Assembly: GCA_021372355.1 (NCBI GenBank)
Contig: JAJFUQ010000133.1
Location: forward strand, 1-42,192
Source: Nocardiaceae bacterium
Lineage (GTDB): Bacteria; Actinomycetota; Actinomycetes; Mycobacteriales; Mycobacteriaceae
Reading direction: 5' to 3'
DNA: 42,192 bases
The position numbers and the translations under genes were made by a program. The notes beneath the pieces are model-generated. The model saw nothing but the letters and a program-made list of their open reading frames with translations, was not told where the DNA came from and did not search any database. Below, in pieces: positions 17,064 through 26,065 of this stretch (position 1 is the stretch's first letter; every line of letters begins with the position of its first letter).

Positions 17064-18673
17064 TGTCCGATCCCTTGTGGTTGATCGCCGCGAAGGCGCT
17101 GATCATCTTCGGTTTCGCTCTCCTGACGCCGATGATCACCGTCCTCATCGAGCGCAAGGCCGTCGCCTGGATGCAGACGCGCGTCGGGCCGAACCGAGTC
17201 GGCCCGTGGGGCACTCTGCAGAGCATCGCCGATGGCCTGAAGCTGTTCCTCAAAGAAGGCATCATCCCGAAGGGCGTGGACAAGCCCGTTTATCTACTCG
17301 CCCCGGTCATCGCAGTCACAGCGGCGGTGATGTCGTTCGCGGTCATCCCGTTCGGCGGCGAGGTGTCGATCCTCGGCCACCGCACCACGCTGCAACTCGC
17401 CGAACTGCCCGTCGGCGTGCTGTACATCCTGGCCGCAACGTCGATCGGTGTGTACGGCATCGTGCTCGCGGGCTGGTCCTCCGGCTCGACGTATCCACTC
17501 CTCGGTGGCCTTCGCTCGAGCGCACAGGTGATCTCGTACGAGATCGCAATGGCGTTGTCCTTCGCCGCGGTGTTCCTCACCGCAGGCACGATGTCGACGT
17601 CGGGAATCGTCGAAGCGCAGACGAACACGTGGTACGCGTTCCTGCTGTTGCCGTCGTTCCTCATCTACGCGACCGCGATGGTCGGCGAAACCAACCGCGC
17701 CCCGTTCGACCTGCCCGAGGCCGAAGGGGAGCTCGTCGGCGGCTTCCACACGGAGTATTCGTCGCTGAAGTTCGCGATGTTCTACCTCGCCGAATACGTC
17801 AACATGGGCACTGTTTCGTGCCTCGCGACGACGCTCTTCCTCGGCGGCTGGCACGCGCCGTGGCCCTTCAGCCTGTGGGATCCACTGACCCATGGCTGGT
17901 TCGGTCCGCTGTGGTTCCTGGCCAAGATGAGCGTCTTCATGTTCATCTTCATCTGGCTCCGCGGCACGCTGCCGCGCCTGCGCTACGACCAGTTCATGCG
18001 CCTGGGCTGGCAAGTCCTCATTCCGATCTCGCTCGCCTGGGTCATGGTCGTCGCAACGATCCGCGTCGTCGTACCGGAATCGCACCGGACGACTGCGCTG
18101 GTCATCGCCAGCGCCGTGGTCGGGTTGGCGATGCTGTCTCTGTTGCTGATCGGCCGGCCGGAGCGCAAGGGCCTGTTCGATCCGGTCGCAGGATTCTGGA
18201 TCACCTTCCGGAACATGTTCCGCAAGCGCGTCACCGAGTTCTATCCCGAGGACAAGCGCCCGACCGCACCGCGCTACCACGGCCGGCACCAGCTCAATCG
18301 GTACGAAGACGGCCTCGAGAAGTGCATCGGCTGCGAGTTGTGCGCGTGGGCATGCCCGGCCGACGCGATCTACGTCGAAGGCGCACAGAACACCGAGCAG
18401 GAGCGCTACTCGCCGGGCGAGCGTTATGGACGGGTGTACCAGATCAATTACCTGCGGTGCATCGGCTGCGGACTGTGCGTCGAAGCCTGCCCGACTCGCG
18501 CGCTCACGATGACCAACGAGTACGAAATGGCCGACGACAACCGCACTGGCCTCATCTACGAGAAGGTGAACCTGCTCGCTTCCCTCGACCCCGGTATGCA
18601 GGCGCCGCCGCATGCGATGCAGCCGGGAAGCACGGATGAGGACTACTACTTCGGGCGGATCCATGGTGGATGA
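17063..18673 (+). CDS. nuoHI: Fused NADH-quinone oxidoreductase subunits H and I (NuoH-NuoI)
   Basis: This is one uninterrupted 536-aa frame encoding two complex I subunits. Residues 1 to about 370 are Nuo[46 protein letters not shown] (the quinone-site loop), [15 protein letters not shown] and about eight membrane spans, ending [10 protein letters not shown]. After only a few residues the NuoI part begins ([22 protein letters not shown]), with [10 protein letters not shown] and two 4Fe-4S motifs: Cys421, 424, 427, 431 ([12 protein letters not shown]) and Cys466, 469, 472, 476 ([12 protein letters not shown]). The usual variable C-terminal tail of NuoH and N-terminal tail of NuoI are absent. 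All ligands and core motifs are intact, so both halves should work. An in-frame ATG at 18215 (Met385) lies inside the NuoI amphipathic region and has no clear ribosome-binding site. Confidence 0.95.
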   Translation: MSDPLWLIAAKALIIFGFALLTPMITVLIERKAVAWMQTRVGPNRVGPWGTLQSIADGLKLFLKEGIIPKGVDKPVYLLAPVIAVTAAVMSFAVIPFGGEVSILGHRTTLQLAELPVGVLYILAATSIGVYGIVLAGWSSGSTYPLLGGLRSSAQVISYEIAMALSFAAVFLTAGTMSTSGIVEAQTNTWYAFLLLPSFLIYATAMVGETNRAPFDLPEAEGELVGGFHTEYSSLKFAMFYLAEYVNMGTVSCLATTLFLGGWHAPWPFSLWDPLTHGWFGPLWFLAKMSVFMFIFIWLRGTLPRLRYDQFMRLGWQVLIPISLAWVMVVATIRVVVPESHRTTALVIASAVVGLAMLSLLLIGRPERKGLFDPVAGFWITFRNMFRKRVTEFYPEDKRPTAPRYHGRHQLNRYEDGLEKCIGCELCAWACPADAIYVEGAQNTEQERYSPGERYGRVYQINYLRCIGCGLCVEACPTRALTMTNEYEMADDNRTGLIYEKVNLLASLDPGMQAPPHAMQPGSTDEDYYFGRIHGG

Positions 18674-19334
18674 GATCCCATTTTTCATATTCGCCACGGT
18701 CGCGGTGATCGGCGCTCTCGGCACGGTAGGAATGCGCAAGGCCGTCCATTCGGCGATCATGCTCGCGATGACGATGATCGTGCTCGCGATTCTGTACATC
18801 ATGCAGGGTGCGCTGTTCCTCGGCGTCGTGCAGATCGTCGTCTACACCGGCGCGGTCATGATGCTGTTCCTGTTCGTTCTCATGCTCGTCGGCGTCGACT
18901 CGTCGGACTCGTTGACCGAGACGATCCGGGGCCAGCGATTCGGGGCGATCGTCGCCGGCCTCGGGTTCGGCGTCATCGCGATCGGCGGACTCGGTGCGGC
19001 GGGAGTGAAGGCCGCTCCGCACCCGAAGGACAGCACCGTCGCCGATCTCGCCGACCTCATCTTCATCAAGTACCTGTGGGCGTTCGAACTCACCGGCGCT
19101 CTGCTCATCATTGCGACGATCGGCGCCATGGTCCTCGCCCATCGTGAGCGGTACACGCCGAGGCCGACGCAACGCGAGATGACCGAGGAACGTCTCCGCA
19201 CCGGTCAACGCATCACCCCGCGGCCGAACCCCGGTGTCTACGCCCGGCACAACGCCGTCAACCAGCCCGCACGCCTGCCGGACGGTTCAGCGGCTGAGGA
19301 ATCCGTCGCCTCTTCGTTGAGAGACAAGCGATGA
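18663..19334 (+). CDS. nuoJ: NADH-quinone oxidoreductase subunit J
   Basis: This is a 223-aa membrane subunit with five hydrophobic segments in the first 165 residues ([19 protein letters not shown] at the start, then [21 protein letters not shown], the conserved NuoJ block). A hydrophilic, charged C-terminal tail of about 55 residues is typical of actinobacterial NuoJ. ATG 18663 overlaps the nuoHI stop by 11 bases; GTG 18666 is the next codon. The stop overlaps the nuoK start (ATGA). It is part of the proton-pumping membrane arm. Confidence 0.94.
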   Translation: MVDEIPFFIFATVAVIGALGTVGMRKAVHSAIMLAMTMIVLAILYIMQGALFLGVVQIVVYTGAVMMLFLFVLMLVGVDSSDSLTETIRGQRFGAIVAGLGFGVIAIGGLGAAGVKAAPHPKDSTVADLADLIFIKYLWAFELTGALLIIATIGAMVLAHRERYTPRPTQREMTEERLRTGQRITPRPNPGVYARHNAVNQPARLPDGSAAEESVASSLRDKR

Positions 19335-19621
19335 ACTACATCTACCTCTCGGCGGTTCTCTTCACGATCGGCGCGACCGGAGTGCTGTTGCGGCGCAACG
19401 CGATCGTCGTGTTCATGTGCATCGAACTCATGCTCAACGCAACGAACCTGGCGTTCGTCTCGTTCTCTCGGCTGCACGCCAACTTCGACGGTCAGGTCTA
19501 CGCGTTCTTCACGATGGTCGTCGCCGCGGCGGAGGTCGTGGTCGGGCTCGCGATCATCATGACGCTGTTCCGCAGCCGGCGATCCGCGTCCGTCGACGAA
19601 GCCAGTGAGCTGAGGCTGTAG
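19331..19621 (+). CDS. nuoK: NADH-quinone oxidoreductase subunit K
   Basis: This is a 96-aa membrane subunit with three spans. The conserved glutamates needed for proton translocation are present in [19 protein letters not shown] (Glu in the second span) and [18 protein letters not shown] (Glu in the third span). Length is normal for NuoK. The ATG overlaps the nuoJ TGA, and nuoL begins at the very next base after the TAG at 19619-19621. Confidence 0.96.
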   Translation: MNYIYLSAVLFTIGATGVLLRRNAIVVFMCIELMLNATNLAFVSFSRLHANFDGQVYAFFTMVVAAAEVVVGLAIIMTLFRSRRSASVDEASELRL

Positions 19622-21481
19622 ATGACGCGCCTGCTGCTCACGCTCATCCCCGCGCTCCCCCTCGCCGGCGCGGTGATCCTGTTGCTCGGCGGCAAGCGCA
19701 CCGATCGTCTCGGTCACGTGCTCGGGTGCGTGACCGTTTTCCTGTCGTGCGCACTGAGCATCGTCGCGGTCTTCGTGGTGGGGTCCGAGAATGCGCACGC
19801 ACGGTTGTTCAGTTGGGTCCCCGTCGCCGACCTGCAGGTCGACTTCGGTCTACAACTCGACCGACTGTCCGCCTGCTTCATCTTGCTCATCACGTTCGTC
19901 GGCTTGCTGATCCACATCTACTCCGTCGGCTACATGGCGCCGGGAGCGGAGCCTGCGGAGCGACCCGACAACACAGTCCCGCGTCGTCGTCTCTTCTTCG
20001 CGTACCTGAATCTGTTCGTCGCGGCGATGCTGCTGCTCGTCCTGGCCGACAACTTCCTCGGTCTCTACGTCGGTTGGGAAGGTGTCGGTCTCGCCTCCTA
20101 CCTGCTCATCGGGTTCTGGCAGCACAAGCCCAGCGCAGCCACCGCGGCGAAGAAGGCCTTCGTGGTGAACCGAGTCGGGGACATCGGCCTCGCGATCGCG
20201 ATGATGATCATGTTCGCCACGTTCGGGTCGTTGAGCTTCGCGGATGTTCTCAAAGCACCAGGTGAGCAGACCTGGCTGGGTCTGATGCTTCTCCTGGCCG
20301 CCTGCGGCAAGTCTGCGCAGGTCCCGCTGCAGTCGTGGCTGGGCGACGCCATGGAAGGCCCGACACCCGTTTCGGCGCTCATCCACGCCGCGACGATGGT
20401 GACCGCGGGCGTGTACCTCGTGACCAGGTCGGGCCCCATCTTCAACGCCGCACCCATCGCCCAGACCGCCGTTGCCGTCGTCGGTACGGTCACGCTGCTG
20501 TTCGGCGCGATCATCGGTTGCGCGAAGGACGACATCAAGAAGGCGCTCGCCGCATCGACCATGAGCCAGATCGGGTACATGATGCTCGCCGCCGGCCTCG
20601 GTCCCGTCGGGTACGCGTTTGCGATCCTGCACCTGCTCACGCACGGCTTCTTCAAAGCCGGGCTGTTCCTCGGCGCCGGCTCGGTCATGCACGCGATGAA
20701 CGACGAAGTGAACATGCGGCACTACGGCGGACTTCGCAAAGTCCTGCCCGTCACCTTCGCCACGTTCGGGCTCGGCTACCTCGCGATCATCGGCGTCCCG
20801 CCGTTCGCCGGGTTCTTCTCGAAGGACAAGATCATCGAGATCGCGTTCGCCGAGAACCCGATATTCGGATTCGCGGCGTTGCTCGGCGCCGGACTGACGG
20901 CGTTCTACATGACCCGCGTCATGATCATGACGTTCTTCGGCGAGAAGCGGTGGGATCCAGACGTCCACCCCCACGAGTCCCCCAAGGTCATGACCTTGCC
21001 CATGGCGATCCTCGCGATCGGGTCGGTCGGAGCCGGCGCCCTCGTGTGGGTCCTGCCGGACTACCTCGCACCGGTCGTCGGGCACGCCGAGGCGGCCCAC
21101 TCGATGCCGGTATGGGTGACGACGTTGCTGACGCTGAGCTTCGTCGCGACCGGAATCCTCTTCGCGGTCAAACAAGCCGCCGACGTTCCGGAAACCGCAC
21201 CTGCCGGGTCGTTCGCCACGGTCGCGGCACGTCGTGACTTGTACGGCGACGCGGTCAACGAAGCCGTGTTCACGCGACCCGGCCAGCACGTGACCCGCGT
21301 CCTCGTGTTCCTCGACAATCGCGGGATCGATGGGCTCGTCAACACGATCGGCGCAACGCTGGGCGGCTTGTCGGCGCGCATGCGCCGAGTCCAGACCGGA
21401 TTCGTTCGCTCCTACGCACTGCAGATGGTGACAGGCGCCCTCATCGTGACCGCGGCGATGTTGTGGGTGGGGTCGAGATGA
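19622..21481 (+). CDS. nuoL: NADH-quinone oxidoreductase subunit L
   Basis: This is a 619-aa antiporter-like proton-pumping subunit. [21 protein letters not shown] contains the key Glu of span 5, [29 protein letters not shown] is the family hallmark with the broken helix, and [17 protein letters not shown] and [21 protein letters not shown] hold the central Lys/His path. The C-terminal part (about 520-619) has the long lateral helix region followed by a final span. ATG 19622 is contiguous with the nuoK stop. The TGA overlaps nuoM (ATGA). Confidence 0.97.
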   Translation: MTRLLLTLIPALPLAGAVILLLGGKRTDRLGHVLGCVTVFLSCALSIVAVFVVGSENAHARLFSWVPVADLQVDFGLQLDRLSACFILLITFVGLLIHIYSVGYMAPGAEPAERPDNTVPRRRLFFAYLNLFVAAMLLLVLADNFLGLYVGWEGVGLASYLLIGFWQHKPSAATAAKKAFVVNRVGDIGLAIAMMIMFATFGSLSFADVLKAPGEQTWLGLMLLLAACGKSAQVPLQSWLGDAMEGPTPVSALIHAATMVTAGVYLVTRSGPIFNAAPIAQTAVAVVGTVTLLFGAIIGCAKDDIKKALAASTMSQIGYMMLAAGLGPVGYAFAILHLLTHGFFKAGLFLGAGSVMHAMNDEVNMRHYGGLRKVLPVTFATFGLGYLAIIGVPPFAGFFSKDKIIEIAFAENPIFGFAALLGAGLTAFYMTRVMIMTFFGEKRWDPDVHPHESPKVMTLPMAILAIGSVGAGALVWVLPDYLAPVVGHAEAAHSMPVWVTTLLTLSFVATGILFAVKQAADVPETAPAGSFATVAARRDLYGDAVNEAVFTRPGQHVTRVLVFLDNRGIDGLVNTIGATLGGLSARMRRVQTGFVRSYALQMVTGALIVTAAMLWVGSR

Positions 21482-22899
21482 ACTGGCTGCTTACCGCCCT
21501 CTGGCTGCTTCCGCTAATAGGCGCGATCGCGACCGTCGCACACCGGTACGTCGCGATGGCTGCCGCCTTGGGCACCCTGGTCCTCGCTATTCTCGTCGCG
21601 TTCCAGTTCGATGCCGGTGGCGCGAAGTTCCAGCTGGTAATCGAGCATTCGTGGATATCGGCGATCAATGCCCAATACATCGTCGGCATCGACGGGATCG
21701 CACTCACGCTCGTGCTCCTCACGGCAGCTCTCGTGCCGGTCCTGCTGTTGGCGACGTACAACGAGTGGGATTGCAAGATCTACCCCGCGCTCATCCTGCT
21801 CACCGAAGCAATGGTGATCCTCAGCTTCATCGCACTCGATGTGCTGCTGTTCTACGTGCTCTTCGAAGCGATGCTGATCCCGCTCTATTTCCTCATCGGC
21901 GGACCGGGCGCGCAGCGGTCGTACGCAGCGATGAAGTTCCTGCTCTACAACCTTTTCGGCGGCCTCATCATGCTGGCCGCGCTGGTCGGTGTCTACGCGC
22001 AGGCCGGCACGTTCGACGTCCGCGCGATCGACCTCGCGGGCACGAGTCCCGACCTCCTGCGGGCACTGTTCGCGGGCTTCATGTTCGCGTTCGCGGTCAA
22101 GGCACCGCTGTGGCCGGTACACACGTGGCTGCCCGATGCGGCGGTCGCCGCTCCGCCGCCTGCTGCGGTCCTCATGATGGCGATCGTCGACAAGGTCGGC
22201 ACCTTCGGCATGATCCGCTACTGCCTGACGCTGTTCGGCGATGCCGCGGACACGTTCGCCCCGCTCATCATGACGCTCGCAGTCATCAGCATCGTTTATG
22301 GCGCCCTCGTGGCGATCGGCCAGACCGACATCCTGCGACTCATCGCGTACACCTCGATCTCGCACTTCGGCTTCATCGTGCTGGGCATCTTCGCGATGAG
22401 CCCGCAATCACAGGCCGGTGCGACGCTCTACATGGTCAACCACGGAATCTCGACCGCTGCGTTGTTCCTCGTCGCTGCCGTCTTGGTCCGCCGCACCGGG
22501 CTACGCACGATCCCCGACTTCGGCGGCGTCGCGAAAGTCGCCCCGAAGCTTGCCGGCGTCTTCTTGATCGCTGGTCTCGCGACGTTGGCGCTCCCTGGTC
22601 TCGCGCCCTTCATCAGTGAGTTCCTCGTCCTGGTGGGCACGTACCGCACGCATCCGCTGCCGGCGATCGCTGCTACCGCTGCACTCGTCTTGTCGGCGAT
22701 CTACATTCTGTGGCTCTACCAGCGTGTTTTCGGTGGACCGCCGACCGGGCCCGAGGTGAAGGATCTCCACCTGCGCGAGGTGGCTTTCCTCGCCCCGCTC
22801 ATCGCCGCCCTCGTCGTGCTCGGCGTCTACCCGAAGCCGGCGCTCGACGTCATCACTCCCGCAGTGCCGGTGCACACAGCGGAAGCAGGCACTCCGTGA
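21478..22899 (+). CDS. nuoM: NADH-quinone oxidoreductase subunit M
   Basis: This is a 473-aa antiporter-like membrane subunit. [19 protein letters not shown] gives the span-5 Glu, [40 protein letters not shown] is the family block with the central Lys, and [16 protein letters not shown] the next. The ATG at 21478 overlaps the nuoL stop; GTG 21463 upstream is not needed. It is shorter than many actinobacterial NuoM proteins because the C-terminal tail is brief. The stop overlaps nuoN. Confidence 0.96.
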   Translation: MNWLLTALWLLPLIGAIATVAHRYVAMAAALGTLVLAILVAFQFDAGGAKFQLVIEHSWISAINAQYIVGIDGIALTLVLLTAALVPVLLLATYNEWDCKIYPALILLTEAMVILSFIALDVLLFYVLFEAMLIPLYFLIGGPGAQRSYAAMKFLLYNLFGGLIMLAALVGVYAQAGTFDVRAIDLAGTSPDLLRALFAGFMFAFAVKAPLWPVHTWLPDAAVAAPPPAAVLMMAIVDKVGTFGMIRYCLTLFGDAADTFAPLIMTLAVISIVYGALVAIGQTDILRLIAYTSISHFGFIVLGIFAMSPQSQAGATLYMVNHGISTAALFLVAAVLVRRTGLRTIPDFGGVAKVAPKLAGVFLIAGLATLALPGLAPFISEFLVLVGTYRTHPLPAIAATAALVLSAIYILWLYQRVFGGPPTGPEVKDLHLREVAFLAPLIAALVVLGVYPKPALDVITPAVPVHTAEAGTP

Positions 22900-24365
22900 T
22901 GAGCATCGAATACCACCTGATCGCGCCGCTCCTGCTCGTCTTCGGTGCCGGCGTCGTCGGCGTGCTCGTGGAAGCCTTTGCGCCGCGCACGTGGCGCCGC
23001 CGTGCTCAGATCGTCATCGCGGCATTCGGCCTGGTCACCGCATTCGTCGCCGTCGGACACCTGTGGCGGACCACGGCCACCGCCATGGCGGGCGCGGTCA
23101 TCATCGACGGCGCCGCACTGTTCCTGCAGGGCACGATCCTCGTTCTCGCGCTGTTGGCACTGCTTCTCATCACGGATCACACCGTCTTCACGGCCCAGGC
23201 CGCCTCCGTTCCGGGTGGCACTTCAGAGGCGGAGGCCGAGGCCGCCGGCGTCCAGCACACCGAGATCTACCCGCTGATGCTGTTCGCCACCGGCGGCATG
23301 CTTCTGTTCCCCGCGGCCGGCGACCTGCTGACGATGTTCATCGCCCTCGAGGTCTTCTCGCTGCCGTTGTACCTGTTGTGCGGACTCGCGCGTCATCGGC
23401 GACTCCTCAGCCAGGAATCTTCGCTCAAGTACTTCCTCATGGGTGCGTTCTCCTCCGCGTTCTTCCTGTTCGGCGTCGCGATGTTGTACGGCTACGCAGG
23501 CGGGGTTCGATTGTTCGACATCGCGCATGCCCACGGCCCACGCGGGCTCCTTCTCATCGGGATCGCGCTGGTCGCGGTAGGTTTGCTGTTCAAGGTCGGA
23601 CTCGTCCCATTCCATTCCTGGGTCCCAGACGTTTATCAAGGGGCGCCGACGCCGGTGACGGCCTTCATGGCCTCAGCGACGAAGGTCGCCGCATTCGGTG
23701 CACTTCTGCGGGTGTCCATGACCGCCTTCGACGACTGGAAACCGATCCTCTACGGCGTTGCCGCCGCCACCATGATCATCGGCGTGCTGATGGCTGTCAC
23801 CCAGACCGACGTCAAACGCATGCTCGCGTACTCGTCGATCGCCCACGCGGGCTACATCCTGGTCGGCGTCGTGGCGTTCAGCCCCGCGGCGACCCTCTTC
23901 TACGCGGCTGTGTACGGGCTCGCGACGGTTGCCGCGTTCACGCTCACGGGAATGGTCCATGATCGCGTAGGGGAAACCGGTCAACTTCGGGAGTGGGCGG
24001 GACTCGGCCGTCGTCACCCACTCTTCGCGGGCGTCTTCACGATCGTGATGCTCGCCCTCGCGGGCTTGCCGTTGACGAGTGGCTTCATCGGAAAGCTGGG
24101 GGTGTTCGTCGCGGCGTTCAACGCCGGCGAATGGCCGCTCGTGGTGGTCGGTGTCATCAGCAGCGCGATCGCCGCATTCTTTTATTTGCGAGTTGTGGTT
24201 ATGATGTTCTTCACCGAACACGCCGACGATTCGATAACGATATTCCGGGCTCATCCAAATAGCATTGCAGTGGCGACATTTGCAACTGGAGCGACAATCT
24301 TTCTCGGAGTCGTTCCCGAACCGCTATTACTGCTCGCGCATAACGCATTCTTAGCCATTTCGTAA
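22899..24365 (+). CDS. nuoN: NADH-quinone oxidoreductase subunit N
   Basis: This is a 488-aa antiporter-like membrane subunit, last of the cluster. EVFSLPLYLLCGLAR holds the span-5 Glu, LLFKVGLVPFHSWVPDVYQGAPTPVTAFMASATKVAAFGAL is the NuoN hallmark, and AYSSIAHAGYILVGVVAF the following block. ATG 22899 overlaps the nuoM stop. Oddity: from about 24180 to the stop the codons change sharply. Only about half of the last 61 codons end in G or C, against a large majority upstream, although the protein stays NuoN-like (two last spans). No terminator directly follows; a 12-bp palindrome AAACCGCGGTTT lies at 24368-24379. Confidence 0.95.
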   Translation: MSIEYHLIAPLLLVFGAGVVGVLVEAFAPRTWRRRAQIVIAAFGLVTAFVAVGHLWRTTATAMAGAVIIDGAALFLQGTILVLALLALLLITDHTVFTAQAASVPGGTSEAEAEAAGVQHTEIYPLMLFATGGMLLFPAAGDLLTMFIALEVFSLPLYLLCGLARHRRLLSQESSLKYFLMGAFSSAFFLFGVAMLYGYAGGVRLFDIAHAHGPRGLLLIGIALVAVGLLFKVGLVPFHSWVPDVYQGAPTPVTAFMASATKVAAFGALLRVSMTAFDDWKPILYGVAAATMIIGVLMAVTQTDVKRMLAYSSIAHAGYILVGVVAFSPAATLFYAAVYGLATVAAFTLTGMVHDRVGETGQLREWAGLGRRHPLFAGVFTIVMLALAGLPLTSGFIGKLGVFVAAFNAGEWPLVVVGVISSAIAAFFYLRVVVMMFFTEHADDSITIFRAHPNSIAVATFATGATIFLGVVPEPLLLLAHNAFLAIS

Positions 24366-24405
24366 GCAAACCGCGGTTTACCATCTGCGATTGAGGCCTC
24401 TACTC

Positions 24406-24463
24406 TTACCAGCAGTCACACGCCGAGATTGGTAGTGACCGGCGACCAACCGCGTAATAAATT
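24406..24463 (+). promoter_or_regulatory. Candidate promoter of the small AT-rich gene with a 9-bp-phased repeat
   Basis: TTACC (24406) and GTCAC (24415) are 9 bp apart, GTCACACGC being the closest match in the window to the reported MtrA half-site. Downstream, AGTGAC (24434-24439) and TAAATT (24458-24463) are 18 nt apart and could be -35 and -10, giving a leader of about 50 nt before the GTG at 24519. It is inferred from pattern only. Confidence 0.3.
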
Positions 24464-24518
24464 TGCGCCCTTGAACATTGAAATAATTCAGGGGACCACC
24501 ACTGAGAGGGGTTCAAAA

Positions 24519-24662
24519 GTGCTGCAACAGATGCCGTTTGATATGTGGGTTGTGATGATGAAGACCTGGGAGACCTTCCTGGGTCCCGGTATCGGAACTC
24601 TCAATGCCGGAACTGGCGCTCTCTTCACAGGACTCGGAAACTTTGTTTCAGCGTTCAATTGA
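24519..24662 (+). CDS. Small amphipathic/hydrophobic peptide, 47 aa, function unknown
   Basis: I do not recognise this protein. GTG 24519 has GAGAGGGG ending 7 nt upstream and gives a 47-residue product. The longer in-frame start at 24429 would add a hydrophilic stretch without a ribosome-binding site. The first 21 residues (FDMWVVMMKTWETFLG) form a likely amphipathic helix rich in Trp and Met. The remainder is Gly/Thr-rich and hydrophobic (GIGTLNAGTGALFTG), ending in SAFN. There is no signal peptide and no Cys. The size and lack of a signal recall the short helical porins of mycolic-acid bacteria (PorA/PorH of Corynebacterium) or membrane-active peptides, but sequence identity is not apparent. 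Independent promoter features, AT-rich codons and a strong terminator mark it as its own transcription unit. Confidence 0.7.
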   Translation: MLQQMPFDMWVVMMKTWETFLGPGIGTLNAGTGALFTGLGNFVSAFN

Positions 24663-24669
24663 CGAATTC

Positions 24670-24716
24670 AAATAGGGCGGGTCGGAACTTAATCGTTTCG
24701 ACCCGCCCTATTTTTC
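24670..24716 (+). terminator. Strong rho-independent terminator
   Basis: AAATAGGGCGGGTCG at 24670-24684 pairs perfectly with 24699-24713 (15 bp, 14-nt loop), followed by TTTCTG, so the end of the stem and following bases make a T-run. It lies 7 bases after the small peptide gene and would also serve the convergent MarR gene, because the stem is symmetric with A/T-rich ends. It is the clearest terminator in the window. Confidence 0.92.
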
Positions 24717-24725
24717 TGCGTTAGC

Positions 24726-25187
24726 TCAGCACGGCTCCGGTTCGGAGTCGGTAATCGCGACGACCTTCGCGGACAGGCTCCGCAAATTGGCGGCTTCACT
24801 TTCGGTGATCTGGTCGACGAACAATCGCCGGACCAGGTCCACATGATTCGGTGCAGCCTTTTCCAGCAGCCGACGTCCGTCTGGCGTCAGTGTCACCACG
24901 ATGCCCCGCGCATCTTCGGGCGCGGGTTCCCGCGTGACCAGACCACGGGCATCCATTCGCGACAACTGCTTCGACAACCGGGTCTTGTCCCAGCACACGG
25001 ACCGGCCGAGATCTCGGGCGCGAAGCTTGTCGTCGGGTGCCGCCGACAGCGCGACCATCAGCTCGTAATCCGCCGCTGACAACCCGTCCTTGGTGAAACC
25101 ACTCGCCAATTGCGCATCAATGCGCTGCCGAAGCCGGATGTATGCCATCCAGGTTTCGAACTCCTCTTCGCTGAGCCAGCGGACCAT
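24726..25187 (-). CDS. MarR family transcriptional regulator
   Basis: This is a 153-aa winged-helix regulator. Helical N-terminus for dimerisation (MAYIRLRQRIDAQLA), recognition region LRARDLGRSVCWDKTRLSKQLSRMDARGLV (about 56-85), and the wing with the family Asp-Arg pair (EDARGIVVTLTPDGRRLLE) are all present. The C-terminal helix is followed by a short tail ending in Cys. The ATG at 25187 lies 6 nt after TATCCT on the minus strand, indicating leaderless transcription. It is divergent from the thioredoxin-fold gene, 62 bases away, and may control it; MarR proteins often sense phenolics or oxidants, but the ligand here is unknown. Confidence 0.92.
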   Translation of the reverse strand: MVRWLSEEEFETWMAYIRLRQRIDAQLASGFTKDGLSAADYELMVALSAAPDDKLRARDLGRSVCWDKTRLSKQLSRMDARGLVTREPAPEDARGIVVTLTPDGRRLLEKAAPNHVDLVRRLFVDQITESEAANLRSLSAKVVAITDSEPEPC

Positions 25188-25193
25188 GCGTCA

Positions 25194-25243
25194 AGGATAG
25201 GGCGTGGCGTGATTGCCGCAGCGTAACGGCCCAAACATATATT
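25194..25243. promoter_or_regulatory. Divergent leaderless promoters of marR-like and thioredoxin-like genes
   Basis: On the minus strand TATCCT (complement of 25194-25199) ends 6 nt before the MarR ATG. On the plus strand TATATT (25238-25243) ends 6 nt before the thioredoxin-like ATG at 25250. Neither gene has a Shine-Dalgarno. The two -10 boxes face away within 50 bases, so a regulator bound between them could control both. Confidence 0.5.
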
Positions 25244-25249
25244 GAACGC

Positions 25250-25834
25250 ATGGCTGTCACATCCACGATGCTCCCCCTCGGCACCACGGCACCGGGGTTC
25301 GCACTCCCCGACCCGACCGGACACACCTGGTCACTGACGGACATTCAAGGCGAGTACGGAACGCTCGTCGCGTTCGTGTGCAATCACTGCCCCTACGTCA
25401 AGCACATCGGCAATGACTTCGGACGTCTCGCCTCCGAGTGGCATTCGGCCGGAATCGGCGTCGTCGCGATCAACAGCAACAACGCCGACGCCTACCCCGA
25501 TGACGCGCCGATCAACATGCCGGCGGCAGCCGCCGAATGGGGCTGGCGCTTCCCGTACCTCATCGACGAGGACCAGAGCGTCGCGATCGCCTACCAGGCC
25601 GCATGCACGCCCGAGTTCTATCTCTTCGACAGTTCTCTCGAACTCGTCTACCGCGGCCGCTTCGACGAATCGACCCCGCGCAACGGTCTCACGGCCACCG
25701 GCGACGAACTCAAGGCCGCAGTCACGGCTCTCCTCTCGGGTGAGCCGATCAGCGCCGATCAGCACCCGAGCATCGGGTGCAACATCAAGTGGAAGCCGGG
25801 CAACGCACCCGGCTGGTTCAGCCTGTTGAAGTAG
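25250..25834 (+). CDS. Thioredoxin-fold (AhpC/TSA-ResA-like) protein
   Basis: This 194-aa cytoplasmic redox protein is of the thioredoxin/peroxiredoxin superfamily. The N-terminal strand region APGFALPDPTGHTWSLTD is typical of AhpC/TSA folds. The active-site motif is FVCNHCPYVKH (Cys44, Cys47), a CxxC version found in a family of single-domain thioredoxin-like proteins. The cis-Pro region is AACTPEFYLFD, and a conserved C-terminal block with SIGCNIKWKPGNAP closes the protein, as in that family. There is no signal peptide. It is convergent with the FmdB gene, 6 bases apart, and divergent from marR. Confidence 0.92.
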   Translation: MAVTSTMLPLGTTAPGFALPDPTGHTWSLTDIQGEYGTLVAFVCNHCPYVKHIGNDFGRLASEWHSAGIGVVAINSNNADAYPDDAPINMPAAAAEWGWRFPYLIDEDQSVAIAYQAACTPEFYLFDSSLELVYRGRFDESTPRNGLTATGDELKAAVTALLSGEPISADQHPSIGCNIKWKPGNAPGWFSLLK

Positions 25835-25840
25835 CGCCGA

Positions 25841-26065
25841 TTAGCAGCAGCCACCGCCGCCGCAACAACCTCCACCGGCGGTCGGTGGCGCCTGCACCGG
25901 CAGCGACGACGCGCTCGCACCGCCACCCACCGCAAACATCGAGATCAGCTTGACCGTGTTCGAGTGGCCTTCCGGGCAGATCGCCGGCTCGCTGGCCTGC
26001 GCCATCGGACGATCGACCTCGAACTGCATTCCGCACGAGCGGCAGCGGTAGTCGTATCTAGGCAT
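25841..26065 (-). CDS. FmdB family zinc-ribbon protein
   Basis: This 74-aa small protein begins MPRYDYRCRSCGMQFEV, the FmdB signature with the first CxxC (Cys8, Cys11). The second metal pair is unusual: CPEGH (Cys30, His34) in place of CPxCG, so the site would be Cys3His. The C-terminus is a Gly/Cys tail with four Cys in two CC pairs (CCGGGGCC), which could bind metal or be oxidised. ATG 26065 is chosen because FmdB proteins begin exactly there; the longer frame from 26116 is spurious. It overlaps the end of the upstream gene by 8 bases as the last gene of the operon. Confidence 0.88.
   Translation of the reverse strand: MPRYDYRCRSCGMQFEVDRPMAQASEPAICPEGHSNTVKLISMFAVGGGASASSLPVQAPPTAGGGCCGGGGCC

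Noticed and set aside
18190..18217. Possibility that nuoI has a separate internal start (ATG 18215)
   Set aside because: It would fall inside the conserved amphipathic region of NuoI, has no clear ribosome-binding site, and no stop ends NuoH before it. Internal initiation cannot be fully excluded, but the fusion is the simpler reading.
17077..18639. Second plus-strand open frame of 520 codons overlapping nuoHI
   Set aside because: Arg/His/Pro-rich shadow frame without any domain; the nuoHI frame carries all motifs.
19850..21289. Long antisense open frame (479 codons) on the minus strand opposite nuoL
   Set aside because: Its predicted product is a low-complexity Arg/Glu/Asp/His-rich string, as expected from the reverse of high-GC codons. 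nuoL on the plus strand is unmistakable, and there is no start signal.
24180..24720. AT-rich patch as a prophage or insertion sequence remnant
   Set aside because: No integrase, transposase, terminal inverted repeats or target duplication is visible; nuoN remains intact through the boundary.
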